From Brachypodius melanocephalos (lineage: Eukaryota > Chordata > Aves > Passeriformes > Pycnonotidae): a stretch of 64,000 bases of DNA. The stretch spans positions 3,137,605 to 3,201,604 of the forward strand of contig VZSR01003282.1 in NCBI GenBank assembly GCA_013398615.1, written 5' to 3'. Below are positions 12,188 through 22,960 of the stretch, piece after piece (position 1 is the stretch's first letter; each line of letters opens with the position of its first letter). A model generated the notes under the pieces. That model saw only the letters and a program-made list of their open reading frames with translations. It searched no databases and was not told the origin of the DNA. The translations under genes and the position numbers were made by a program.

Positions 12188-12375
12188 AAATCTGCCCGGC
12201 TGGGGAGAGAGGGGGAGCCCGCTCCGACCGCGTCCCACCTCCCCCGGCACGGCCAGCCTCGCCGTGTGCGTGGATGGGTTCTTTTTCGGGTGCAAACTGG
12301 GGTCCCCGTTGGCGCCCTGCGTTTAAATGGGACATCCCGATGCCCACATTGTCGCTGTGTTTGGTCGTTACATAG

Positions 12376-12458
12376 AGCCTGCGTGCTGCTGCCGCTGCCG
12401 CTGCTGCTGAATCAGGGAGTCGAGCCCATGCGAACTGCCATCTGATCCACTCTTATCA
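12376..12458 (+). other. ZEB2: ZEB2 5' UTR immediately upstream of ATG
   Basis: This segment matches my recollection of the ZEB2 leader: a CTGCTGCCGCTGCCGCTG run, then AATCAGGGAGTCGAGCCCAT and GCGAACTGCCATCTGATCC before the start codon. Its left boundary is a tentative acceptor (ACATAG). It contains one short upstream ORF, listed separately. If intron 1 is retained, the leader extends much further upstream. Confidence 0.6.
12428..12445 (+). promoter_or_regulatory. short upstream ORF (5 codons) in ZEB2 leader
   Basis: ATG at 12428-12430 opens a five-codon frame (MRTAI) that stops with TGA at 12443-12445, only 13 bp before the main ATG. The ATG has C at -3 and C at +4, a weak context, so leaky scanning is expected. 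A minimal uORF this close to the main start could lower translation or favour initiation further downstream. The effect is inferred from position alone. Confidence 0.6.
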
Positions 12459-12531
12459 ATGAAGCAGCAGATCATGGCGGATGGCCCCAGGTGTAAGAGG
12501 CGAAAACAAGCCAACCCCCGGAGGAAAAACG
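12459..12531 (+). CDS. ZEB2: ZEB2 first coding exon (partial CDS, residues 1-24)
   Basis: ZEB2 is a nuclear two-handed zinc-finger/homeodomain repressor that binds paired CACCT/E-box sites, binds activated SMADs, and drives EMT, neural crest and neuronal development. Only the first coding exon is present. Residues 1-24 start MKQQIMADGP and end NPRRKN. The exon closes after the first base of codon 25 (phase 1) at a GTAAGA donor (12532-12537). Residues 14-21 (RRKQANPR) fit the N-terminal NuRD-recruiting motif also found in FOG and SALL proteins. MKQ plus the terminal K separates it from ZEB1, which starts at MADG and ends RRNN. Residue 4 is Gln where I recall Pro in human. The first ATG has a weak context (T at -3). 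Met6 at 12474 has A at -3 and G at +4 and may be used. The zinc fingers lie beyond this window. Confidence 0.95.
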
Positions 12532-13060
12532 GTAAGACGGCCCCCCGGGAAAACTTTTCCGGCCGGCTCCGCCGCGGCCGTGTTGGGGGGGAAAGGCGGC
12601 GGCAGCTCGGGGAGCGGGACGGGGAAGAGGGGCACGGCTCCCGGCAGCCCGGGGCTGGCCGCCCCCCGCCTCCCTGCGCGGCGTCCCGCGGAGCTGCCGG
12701 GGCTGCGCGGCCGCGGAGCGGAGGGACGAGCGGGGGAAGCCGCTCTGCCGCCCGCCCGCCCCGCCGCCGCCGCCGCCGCCGCCCCAAAGTTTGTTGCGCG
12801 GGCGCGGAGCGGAGCGGGCGCTGCCCCCGTGGCCCGGAGCGGCGGAGAAGCGGCGGGGGCGGCCCGGCCGGCCCGGAGCTGCTCGCCCCCGGGTGGCTCC
12901 GGCGCTGTCAGTGCGGGTCGGGTCGGGCCGGGCCGGGGCGCGGAGCGGAGCGGAGCGGAGCGGGGCAGTGGGAGGTGCGGAGCGGCGCGGAACGAGCGGG
13001 GCGGGCGGCCCTGGGAAAAAAACCCGGCAGCGTGAGAACCCCGAGGCGGGCTGGCACCGA

Positions 13061-14976
13061 GTTAGCGACTCTCTCTCTCTCTTTCCCCCCCCTCCTTTTT
13101 TTTTTTTTATTGTTAGGGACTCGAAAATGAAACTTCCTCCTCCCTGATAATTAATAATACTAATGAGCTCGGTGCCCGATTGTCCGTCGCTGCCCTCTCC
13201 CCTGGTCCCCGCCGGTCGCGCAGGGCCGGGGCGCAGTGGGACGCGGTGTTCTGGGCTGATTTCACATTTGGCAGCTTTCACTGGTGTAGTGGGTCTCTCT
13301 TTCTCCGTCTCTCCCCGTCCCTCCCTTAGTTTCTTCCTTTCTCTCCCGGCTGATAGCCGCTTCCCCGCCGCCAGCCTCCCCCTCCCCGCCCGCAGCCCCT
13401 CCATGGCCATCCCGGCCCCACTTCCAACAACTTTCCTCTCGAGGAGCCGGAGGAAGGAAGATATTTGTGTGAACCTGAACCCAGGCGCTTATAGCTCAGC
13501 TACTTCATTTGAGTGGAGAGGTGGAGGTGGAGGGGGGCTGAAGGGGGAGGGGGACACACACAACAACAACAACAACAACAAAAAACACAAAGACAAGAGA
13601 ATGTTGATTAGAAACAAATGATCCTGCCCCCCCTCCTCTGCCCTCTCTCTAGGTTGTGAGTGTGAGTGTGTGTGTGTGCGTGTGTGTGTCTTTTTCTTGT
13701 TGTGGTGGAGGCGTCGAGCCATATGGGGGAGTGATAGAGGAATTTTAGTCAGAAACTGTTCGTTATGTTACACTGGCTTTTCCCTTTGTGTTGTCTTTGA
13801 TCTATTTGCTTGGCTTAGTATTACCAAAAAAAAAAAAAAAAAAGGCAAAACCAAAAAAAAACCCCAACTAAAATAATATATTCCGAGCAGCTTCCCAAGG
13901 ATCCGTTCCTTGTTATCTTTTTTTAAAGTCTCTCCACCACCACCCTTTACTCTTGTGTCTGTCATTATTTAAGGTGGTCCTCACAGAGGAGACCTCCCCT
14001 TCCCCTCATCTCTGGGTAATTTAGTAGACATTAAAATTACATGTAATGTTTCCCTCTCCTCTCTTGTGTTTCCTCTGTTCTTTTTATTAAATGTTGGTTA
14101 TTGATTTTCTAAAATCAATGTCTGTTGTGGGGCTTTTTTTCCCCTTACAAGTATCTAAAGCACGTTGCTGATCAACTGGATAACAAAAGCTTTGTGTCAA
14201 GTAGCCTTTTTTCTTATGTTAAACAGTCATTTTTTTGAGAGGAAAAGAGAATGAGATTTAAAGCAACGCATCCAGAAGTGCTCTTTTGCAGTAAAGAATA
14301 TTCTGAGTGTTTGAGAGGGTTTTATTCTTCTTCCTTAGCCTCCTTGCTTTTCCAGGCAGGACTGTTAGTTTAGCGTGTTAAACCCATCACATGCTCTCTG
14401 ATGAGGGATGCATCTACGTGTTTAATATTTTCTCAACATGATTTGAGTCCTAAAAATACCCCCCCACCACCACCACCCTTAACCCCCCTTCCGCCAAAAA
14501 AAAAAAAAAAAAAAAAAAAAATATTTACTGGATGCCTCTGTTTGCCCAGGACACCAGGACCGTATCCTGGTAGTGCAGCCAAGTCTTTGGGAGCACGTAT
14601 GGAGCGGGGTGGCAGATTCTGGTTGTTCCCATGCAAAAAAAAGGTGTTTTCAGGGAGCTGCACTAACTTGGAAAAACCACCACACTTGGGAGACGAAAGT
14701 TTAATTGCGATTTTTAAGGTAACCACTTAAAGATCCTGCAAACTTCAAGTGTGTGTGTGCACTGCTTATTGCGGAGGGCTGAGTTCTCCCTTCAGTGTCT
14801 TGTTCTGGCCAAGACACGGGGTGTGTGGCGCGGGGGGGGGAAGGAAATAATTCTCTACTTTCTGTCTGTCCCCTCTTTCCTCTTTGTGCTCCCTAATTTG
14901 TTTCTTTCATTCATTTCTGAGTGAGAAATGCCCTGGTTCTGATGAGCAGGTAGAGAGCGAGGGTGGGTTTGGTTAG

Positions 14977-15028
<52 letters not shown>

Positions 15029-15600
15029 CTCGACAAGCACGTATCCAATGCCTTTCCTGTTGGGAATTGCCTAGGATTTATCTGGACTGAGTGGATTTTT
15101 CTTCTTTCCTGGAATCGTGGAAAAGATGTTACTTCTGAGCTTGTGTCTTTGCTGATAACACCAGAAACGGTGATGCTTATCGAACTCGTACAGAAATTCC
15201 TTGGAAAGGCAGCAGAACCAAAATAAAATTTAAAAGCCACGGGAAAAAAAAAATAGATGGTCATGAAGGAAGCGAGAGGAGTGTTAGTGAATCCCAGACA
15301 CATTACAGACGGGGACAAAACAGAATAATCCAACTAATGCCTCAGTGGGCTCCACGCCTGTGCGCGTGTAAGTGCGTGTGTGCGGGGATGGGCAAGGCTC
15401 GAGATGAGATACCGGGGCTGGGTAAAATTACAGCGGAGCTAAATAGGGTAGAAAGGAAGCCAGGCTCGGGATTTTCCAAGATAACGGGGTTGGTGAGAGC
15501 TGCTGGAGTGGAGGAGAGGTGTGCGGGGAGGAGGGGATGGGCTGAGAGAGGCGATGTGGAAATCAATGAGGGGTGAGCCCCCCGGGGAGGGGGGGGAACA
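13061..15600. repeat. ZEB2: simple-repeat-rich proximal intron 2
   Basis: No gene is visible. The stretch contains a CT run (13069-13084), (CAA)n at 13561-13580, TG repeats at 13654-13689, an 18-A run at 13826-13843, a CCA/C-rich segment leading into 26 A (14461-14521), and a 49-T run (14980-15028). These runs account for the many K- or F-rich open frames. The unique sequence between them is AT-rich with scattered GC patches. Confidence 0.85.
14980..15028. repeat. poly(T) tract, 49 nt
   Basis: An uninterrupted run of 49 T. No recognisable SINE or retrocopy body lies beside it on the - strand. The length should be treated as approximate because homopolymers of this size are error-prone in sequencing. 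Confidence 0.9.
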
Positions 15601-15960
15601 GCGAGGAGGATGGGAAGGAGAGGACCCCGAAAGCGGGGCGGGAGGGGGGGGCGGGAGGTGCGGGAGCGGCAGCCCAGGAATGCGGCGGAGCTCCGGGAAG
15701 TTCAGTCAGATGATTCCCAGCGCCTGACTCACTTCGCGGCACTTTCACTCGGGAGAGAGAAGTGGCGGCAGAAGAGGAGGAGAAGGAGGAGGAAGAAGAG
15801 GAGGAGGAGGGGGCAGCGAGCCCCCTTTCCGCACGGGCGCCCCGCGGAGGCGGGGGCTGCTCCGGCGGCCGCAGCGCTGGTGCGGAGCGGTGCGGAGCGG
15901 GGCCCGGGAGCAGCGCTGTCCGGCCGGCAGCCCTGCCCTGCCATGCCTGATGAGCTGCCT
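15600..15960. promoter_or_regulatory. intronic CpG island with AP-1 site and GA-rich tract
   Basis: A compact GC- and CpG-rich block about 3.1 kb into intron 2. It holds G-runs at 15640-15660, a consensus AP-1 site TGACTCA (15725-15731), a purine GAAGAGGAG tract (about 15764-15813) and GCGGAGCGG motifs near 15880-15900. There is no TATA box. It could be an alternative ZEB2 promoter or a regulatory island. No exon with a convincing donor can be fixed by eye. Confidence 0.55.
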
Positions 15961-18900
15961 CTCTCCGTGTCGTTGTGGTTTGGCGTTTGTTAGTGGAGGG
16001 TTGGGGGTTTATTTATTTTTTTTCCCCCTCCTTTCCGCTCCCCTCCTCGAAAATCCAAAGTGAAATTAAAATCCCCGCGAAGAGCGGGGGGGAGGGGGGA
16101 AAGTTGAATCTAATTTACCCCAAAGTTTCAGTAAACAGCTCTCTTTGATTCCTTTGCCACCTCACTTCCAGTTGTAAAGAAAAGGGAGAAAGTTCAATGC
16201 TTTCAGGGCGTCTGATCCAAGAACACAGACCAAACAAGCAGAGACGATTAGGCTTGCTCAGAGCCTTTCCCAAAAAGATACCCACCCACCCTCTTTTCCA
16301 GGGATGCTGGGGAAAGGGGGAAAAACCTCCTTCGCTTCTCACTTGAAAAAGAGGGGAAAGGAAAAAAAAAAAAAAAGAAAAAGGAAAAAAAAATAGGCAA
16401 GGCTGCCTGCTGCCTTTAGTGAGTGGGAAGTGAGTCTTGTCTTCCCTGCCTGGAGAAGTTTGGAGGCAGCCAGACTGAGGCTGGGGTGTGAGGAGGCAGC
16501 TGTTCCCTGTGCAGCCCAGGTGGCAGCGGGCAGAGCGGGCACCCGGAGCGCTCCTGTGGCCGGGCAGATCCCCAGGGCCCCGAATCCGTTGCGAGGAGAT
16601 TGCTCCGGGAATGTTGGCTCACTGGGTAGCCAGACAAATGTGCTGCTCCCACATCCAGAAAAAAAAAAAAAAGCACCTGGAGATAGGTATTAAAAATTAA
16701 TGCCATAAATGAGAGCGGCCAGGGCGTGATGATTACCCAGCCACGTTTTCTCGGCGCAGATTCATGTCCAGGCTGAGCTGTGGCATGGAGCAGGGGAGGA
16801 TGTTCTCTGTGTCAAGTCGGATCTATTTATTTTCTTCCGAGTTTCGAGAAACCCAGCGAATTTGAGATTAGTGCCTGATTTACTGTTTGCCATTTGCGAA
16901 CCATTCGGTACTTACTGGTTTTGCTTATTGCACATGCTTCGCGAGGAAACTTTTGGGGGAATTTCTAATTGCTGCAGGAAAATGCATTTGATGGCTCGGA
17001 AAAGGCGTATTTGAGAAGGAAAAAAATGATAAGGAAACAATTACAAGTTAATTATCGATAATTATGCATAGCCAACTGCCCAAGGTAGAGGAAATATATG
17101 GGAGACTAAGATGCAAGCTCTCAGGACAGGCTGGTAGTATTCCCCATGAAAAATGTGTGTCTCTCTTAAGAGTGGAAAGAAGGGTGTTGATTCTTTTACA
17201 GCAGCCCCACATTCATTCCAAGAAATAGGAAATTCTTCGCCTCACAACAGTTTTTGGCATCTGCATTATCCCAGTGCTTTTAAGGTGCATTTTCTCCTCT
17301 GTGAAAGAGAACTCTTTGTCCTTTTTTTCTCCAAGACCATGGCTTCCCAAGGTAGACACTATTTTGTGCCTGTCACACAGAAAGGGAGTGCAGGTTTGCA
17401 GTGCTCACAGACAATTGATTGTCTGCCCTAATGTGTTTCATTTACATGTTTATAACGTCAATAGTGCTGGGGTGTCCACTGTACCATTCATTCCAGCATT
17501 CCCACAAGGGTGCAATTGTCTGAATGGCCAAGTCAGACACCTTTTTGATTGCTCTTTAGTTGTCTTTTTAGAGTATAGAGAAAAAGGACAGAAATCTGTG
17601 GTGCAGAAACACTGGTTGAAAATATTTCAGAATTAAACGTCACCATTAAAGCAGATGTGAGCATTAGACAAACAATATATTTTAACTAAGGTTCTGAAGG
17701 TGGAAACAAATTCAGAATAGTGCACTGGTTGGTGCACACGACATCTAGTCCTGTTCCTTAATTTTTGAGGGCTTTTTAAGAATGATCTGTCGTTTTCATT
17801 TTCATTTCAGCCCCTGTAAATGCATCCACCTCCTAACTCTTTGTATGCTTAACTGTAATTTGCTATATTTTCCCTACCTATTTACATATCTCTGTTTATG
17901 CCAACAGCGTCAGCTAACCACTGGGAAACTCTATTGAGAGAATAACTAGGCTGGGAGAACTAGAGACTTTAAAAAATAGCAAGATCCAAATATTTCTTCA
18001 TCAAGTGATGGTGGGGGTTTTTTGGTGAATAAAAACGACAATGTCTAGACTTTTCCTTGCAGTAGTTTAACTTGCAGAGCTGTGCCCCAACTCCTTACGC
18101 CTCCGATCACCATCCCCTTGCGCTGCGAGCTCGCAGCAAAGTGTTTCGAGGAGTTTTCAAGTCAATGAAAGATCACTCTGGAAGGTGTGCTGTGCTGTTT
18201 TGATGTGCCACCCTGTCCTTTGTCACCCGGGGTGGCTTCTGAGGGAGGCAAGAAACGCTTGCTCGTGGTTGGGGACAGAATAAACGAGGCTCGCAGCTTG
18301 TTGGGACTCATGGAGAGGTGCGTGTGTGCAGGCGCCTGCACCTCTGCGTGCTGTGCTGTACACAGGGAAATGGGATGCAGAGGTGTGCTCAAAAATAACC
18401 GCTCGCATTTCAGGTTACATTCATTTCCCCCTATAAAGGATGCTGAGCCCAGCAGCTACAATTAATGCAGGCAGACCTGCCCCATCCGTGATCATAAGGG
18501 CAAAGAGCACTGAGTCCTGTAGGTTCTGCTCTGGAGGTAAAGAGAGGGAAAACTTTTTTTTTCCCCTCCTCTATATAATTTTTGTGGTGATCTTTTTTTT
18601 TCAAAATGCCTGTTTGTGGAGAGAATTTTTTTTCCTTTTTTCCCCCTCTTTTTTTGTGCCTAACAGGGAAGACACAGTAGATGCACCGTTAGCTGAACCC
18701 CTGACACGGCGGTCTTTTGAATGCCTTAGGTATGATTTCACTTTCGCTCACATCAATGCTGACCTGAATGCCTTTCATATCTGATCCGCTGTGTCTCTCC
18801 CAGTAAACATCCCCTGAGGGGAGAACAAAGAAAGGAGCTCTTCTTCTTCTTAATCACAATTCAGCCCATTCACCGCCGGCAGGCTACATTTGCATTCTGC

Positions 18901-19400
18901 AACAGAAAGCCAAGATGAAAAGAAAAAAAAAAAAAAAAGAAAAAAAAAAAGAAAAAAAAAAGAAAAAAAAAAAAAAAGAGAGTGAGAAGAAGGGGGGAAA
19001 AAGCAGAAGGGTGGAGGCTGAGTAAAATAACTTAGGTGTTTGTAGCTGTTTGTTGGGCTTCCCCTAGTTACAAGCCTTATATAGATCCTGCTCTACCCAG
19101 CCTTGGCTCTTCTGACAGGCAGATAGTGTTACAAGATGGCATGCCTGTACTATTCATGGCCACTCGCTCTAACACTTGAGGTAGAAAGTGTCAGAGAGGG
19201 ATCAAATTCTACTCTGAGAAGTCTGTTATAGTTAGGGTCAGGTGTGTGTACTCTCAGCTCTTGACTGCTGCCTATTATTTTGTTTTAATTACTATTATTG
19301 TTTACTCACCATGACCTTGGGGACGGGGGTGGCAGGGAGTGAGGCAGATTTGGCGGGGCGAAATCTCCCTTTCTCTGGTTGAGATGTAATTTTTTTTATT
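15961..19400. other. ZEB2: intron 2 unique sequence with A-rich tracts
   Basis: No gene is seen. A-rich tracts lie at 16360-16393 and 18917-18977, the latter A runs with single G. A segment near 16710-16770 keeps several CpGs in a CpG-poor setting, and 17035-17075 is dense in TAAT and ATTA homeodomain cores. An exact octamer ATTTGCAT is at 18888-18895. These are candidate regulatory patches only. Confidence 0.55.
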
Positions 19401-19429
19401 CCTATTTATTTCCCCCCCCTTTTTTGTGT

Positions 19430-19620
19430 GTGTGTTGTGCTGGGTGTTGCTGCGGCTGGCCGGGCCGGGGGCCGCGGTGGTGGCCGCGGTGGTGGCCGCG
19501 GTGGTGGCGGTGGTGGCGGGGGTGTCCCCGGGCTGGCGGCCGGCCCGGGCTGCCCCGACCCGGCGGGGAAAAGCAGCGACTCAGCGAATCCTCGGCGGCA
19601 CCAGAAAATGCGCACGGAGG
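19430..19620. promoter_or_regulatory. small intronic CpG island with 12-bp tandem repeat
   Basis: GC-rich block with three exact tandem copies of GCCGCGGTGGTG (19471-19506), then degenerate GGTGGC units to about 19523. A (GGA)n purine run follows at 19616-19650. The repeated GTGG units produce long open frames of G, V or W, which are artefacts of the repeat. The position in intron 2, surrounded by AT-rich DNA, suggests a secondary CpG island. Confidence 0.65.
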
Positions 19621-19650
19621 AGGAGGAGGAGGAGTGGGAGGAGGAGGAAG

Positions 19651-22239
19651 GCGAGATTTGTGGAAGTTTCTGTAGCCGGGCTCCCTCGTGGGGTTTTGTA
19701 GTCACGTTCGTGTGCATTTTTCCGGCTGTCCCCCCATCTCTGTGTGTGTCCGCCCCCCATATCTGCCTGTTTGTTTGTTTCTCAGAAGCTCTTCTGTGCT
19801 TTTAATCAGACAGTTTTCTGGAAAAATATTGAGGTCTTTTGGTCGTAGCCACTTTTTTCTCACCAAGAGAAGGTTTATTTATAACTGGATCCTGCTTACT
19901 GAGAAGTATTTAAGCCCTTTCAGGCAGAGCTGTCAAAATTTCCTGTGTTGTTTGCCTCTATCTGCAACATGTAAAAAGTAATATGCAGTTGCTGGTGTTG
20001 GAATAACCGGGGTAGTGCAGAAATCTCAAGTGACAAGTTTTCAACTACACTATCTCCTGCCGACCAAACTGTCATTTTTATTTTTTTTTCCCAGAAACCA
20101 CTTTTAAGATCCTAACAGGTTTGGTTTTTTGGTTTTTTTTTCCCCCATCAGCAAATAGATTAAACGTGCTAAAGCAACTTCGAGAGGGAAGAACAGTTTG
20201 GACAATGAGAAAAGGGAGGGATGTCTTATTTTCCTGTAGCTGCTATGGCAGATTTCACTCATAAGGAGCACACTAACCGAGATGTTACCAGTTGAACAGA
20301 GGCATGTGACACAGATTCCTGATTTTTTCCCAGAAGATTTACAGAATTTACAAAAAGAGATTATCTCTACACCTTCCACCCTCCTAACCACCCCCATGAC
20401 CCAAGCAATGGAGGATTTAGGCAGATTTACTTCAGTAAACACCTTTGGACACTTGGGGAAAAGAAGGAGTCTGTTTGCAAAAGCAGGCTTTTGTTAAGTG
20501 AGGTGCTGGATAATGCTTTACCAAGCAGCTGTGATATTAACCTACCCAGTAATTCTGGAAAGAGCCTTAACTCCTTCTGCACTCTGGGGCCCTGCAGGTG
20601 CTGGGCCTGGACTGGGGGCACTGAGGTGTTTGGGGGGGACAGGCGAGGAGGTGGCACTGCTGGAGCCACAGCAGCCGCTCTGCCTGACACATCTTTGACT
20701 CGGTGGCAGCTGAAGCTTTCGGGATCAATCCGTCAGAGACAAGGGCTGGGGAGAGCTGGGGGCATGGGCAGGAGAGGGCTGCTCCAGAGGTCAGGGTTTA
20801 CCTGGGTGTGTGCCCGCGCAGAGGCACGCTCTGTACCGACCCCCTCAGATGTAACATCACCCAAACCCTCTCTAGGAACGTTCCCAAGCGCTGCTAAGGC
20901 AGGAAGGTCAATTTAGGATGCGCATTCGAGCAGCAGGATAACTGAGAAGTTACGCGGGCAAACCTGTACGAGTGGCTCCCCGAGAGCTCCCAGGCTCCAA
21001 GGAAAGCCAATAGCTTTCTGGGAACTTCTCATTCCCAAAAGTGAACTTTTTTGGCTGCTTTCTGCTCTTTTCTGAGCTGTTAGAAGCAGGAGCTAATAAG
21101 TTATTTATTTTTGCTGGGCAGAAGAATAACTTTCCAGGTGTTTCTTTTTTTAGCTGGGATAAGATTGTTTCATTTGAGGATTTTTGTTGTCGAGGGTTCT
21201 TTTTTTCCTTTTTTTTTTTTTTTTTTTAAAGTGTAGGTGTCAATGCTAGAGCAGCCACAAATGTGTGAGAAAGCAAAGGGTATGAGACATGACAGAATTA
21301 AAGGTGTTTGCTATGTTGTTACCCGTGTGTCAAGCTGCAAGCTCCCTTTGTCACAGCCTCCTGGAGATTTGATAGTGCGGATCCGCTTCCCTTCCAAGTG
21401 ATACAGCAGTTTCTGGCTGGGGGGTTTAATAGTGGCGTGGTTGTTGCTGTTGCATTCGCCTCCCCAAGTGCGTTTAAACACCTCCACATCGCACACACCC
21501 CATTACTCCCACCTTACACAAGGGTGCTGTGCTCTCGAGCACCAGGACAGCAGCCATAGCATTACAGACTCTGGCATGGAGCGTCGTTTGGCAGGAATGT
21601 CATCTGCCAAATCATCCCATAATTACGTTTTATGTTATTTGTATGAATGACCAAGCATGCAGTATTCCTTTTGAAATCAAAGGAAGGCTTAAAATGCGTT
21701 TTTGAATACTTTCAGACCGTGGTCAGGTCACAGTTTGGGAGTTGAATTAAACCGATCTCATTTGTGATCTAATTGAGGTTGGCAACAACCTTAGCAGTAG
21801 CAATAACATACAAATACAAATTAAAGAGCAGAATTCAGCAAATCAGATCTTTTGCTTGAATCCTGCCTGGGAGTTATTCTCCGACTGCCAACAGAGAAGT
21901 TAAACTTTGTCCTGCTTCTCAGCGGCAGCGCGAGCCTTGCATATTTTTCGGGTCTGACAGGAAAGTTGGGTCGCAGGGATGGGGACACAAAGGCGAGAAG
22001 GGAGCTGGTGCCTCCCCGGACAGGAGCGAGGCGCAGCGACTCGTCACGTATGTTTCTGGAGAGCCCAGTGGCAGAAGGCGCGGGAGGCGTAACGGGGGAA
22101 TATGGTTAGGAAGGGCTGGGAAGAGGAATAGGTTCGCTGCAAACAGATTATTCCAAGCGGAAAGTCGAGGCAGCTCCCTTATCTTTACATCTATCGCTGC
22201 GGATTCCAGGAATGTAATTACCAGCGTGGTTGCGAATTG
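19651..22239. other. ZEB2: intron 2 unique sequence between CpG islands
   Basis: No exon is recognised. Sequence alternates AT-rich DNA with moderately GC-rich patches (20580-20860, 21960-22090). There is a T tract near 21209-21227. Open frames in 20491-20916 show no domain and lie in a GC-rich patch, so I treat them as chance. Confidence 0.55.
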
Positions 22240-22960
22240 TTGACAAATTTCCCCGGCTCTGTCGGGAGCGGCTGTTGCGAGCGGCGGGGCTGCAGCCTCG
22301 GCGGGGCCGGAGCGGCCCCGACGTGCGGGCGCTGTGCGGGCAGCGGGGCCCGGGGCGGCCCCGGGGCGGAGCGGGGAGGCTCCCCCCGGGCAGGGCATCC
22401 CCGGCAGGCGCCCGGCTCAGAGTCGCCCTCCCGGCCCAAGCCGGGATGCTGCTGGTCACATCCCCCGGGACCCCCCTCCTCCGGAGCCGCCCGGGGACCC
22501 CCTCGCCCTCCCCGCAGGTGGGTGGCTCGGCAGGGCACAGCCCGAGAGCCGCCGCCCCCGGGGAGCATCCCCCCGCTCCCTGCGCCCCCCCGGCAGCGCT
22601 GCGCGGTGCGGAGCGGAGCGGGCTGGAGGCGCGCCCGCCGTGCCGCTGCGCTGGGGCGGGGGCGAGCGGAGCCGCCTGGGCCCCCCCGCTCCGGGCCCGG
22701 GGCAGAGGTGTGAACCGCCTCTGTGGGGCGGGGGACGGGGCACACACCCCCGCGGGCCCGACGCTGCCGAGAGAAGCGCTCCGCGCCGAGGTGCGAACCC
22801 CTCCCGGGATGCCGCTCCCGGGATGCCGGGCCCCCCTGGCCCCTCTGGCCCCCCTGGCCCCGGCCGGACTCCCGCAGCGGCGCGGCCCCAAACTTCGTTC
22901 CCAGGAGGGAGGGAGCGGAGGGGAAGCGGCTCGGCGCTGCCTGCGCTCCTCCCGGCTCTG
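22240..22960. promoter_or_regulatory. large intronic CpG island
   Basis: About 720 bp of very high GC and CpG density, roughly 10 kb inside intron 2 and comparable in strength to the island over the coding exon. It holds many GGGGCGGAGC, GTGCGGAGCGG and CCCGG motifs consistent with Sp1/KLF binding. CCGCAG|GTGGGT at 22517|22518 resembles a splice donor on the + strand. All three frames on both strands are open over hundreds of bases, as expected from the composition, and none encodes a recognisable domain. A likely alternative promoter or Polycomb-type island. Confidence 0.65.

Larger units (their letters stand above)
9627..12375 (+). other. ZEB2: putative ZEB2 5'-UTR intron (intron 1)
   Basis: A strong donor (GTAGGT, 9627) can pair with an acceptor-like TTACATAG ending at 12375, giving an intron of about 2.75 kb. 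The acceptor's pyrimidine tract is mediocre and interrupted by G, so the exact 3' end is a guess. Contents are a 39-A tract (9996-10034), AT-rich unique sequence and the compound microsatellite 11997-12187. An AP-1-like TGACTCA lies at 11972-11978 within an ATGAGT/ACTCAT inverted repeat. In human cells the equivalent intron is known to be retained under an antisense transcript and to carry an IRES. That function is not visible here. Confidence 0.4.
12190..13260 (+). promoter_or_regulatory. ZEB2: CpG island over first coding exon of ZEB2
   Basis: GC content and CpG density rise sharply after the AAAT repeat and stay high to about 13050, with a shoulder to about 13260. The island includes a (GCC)n run near 12760-12783 and tandem CGGAG pentamers at 12941-12965. 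It covers the 5' UTR, the start codon and the first 500-700 bp of intron 2. Such islands mark active promoters or bivalent developmental regulators, and ZEB2 is a developmental transcription factor. Long open frames in all phases here come from the lack of AT-rich stop codons and are not genes. Confidence 0.8.

Noticed and set aside
12472..13410. 312-codon minus-strand open frame over the ZEB2 island
   Set aside because: Stop codons are rare in CpG islands. The product is Arg/Gly/Pro-rich low complexity and lies antisense to a confirmed exon.
19406..19805. Open frames rich in Gly/Trp/Val or Pro/Arg
   Set aside because: Direct translation of the 12-bp GCCGCGGTGGTG repeat and the GGA run, not a protein.
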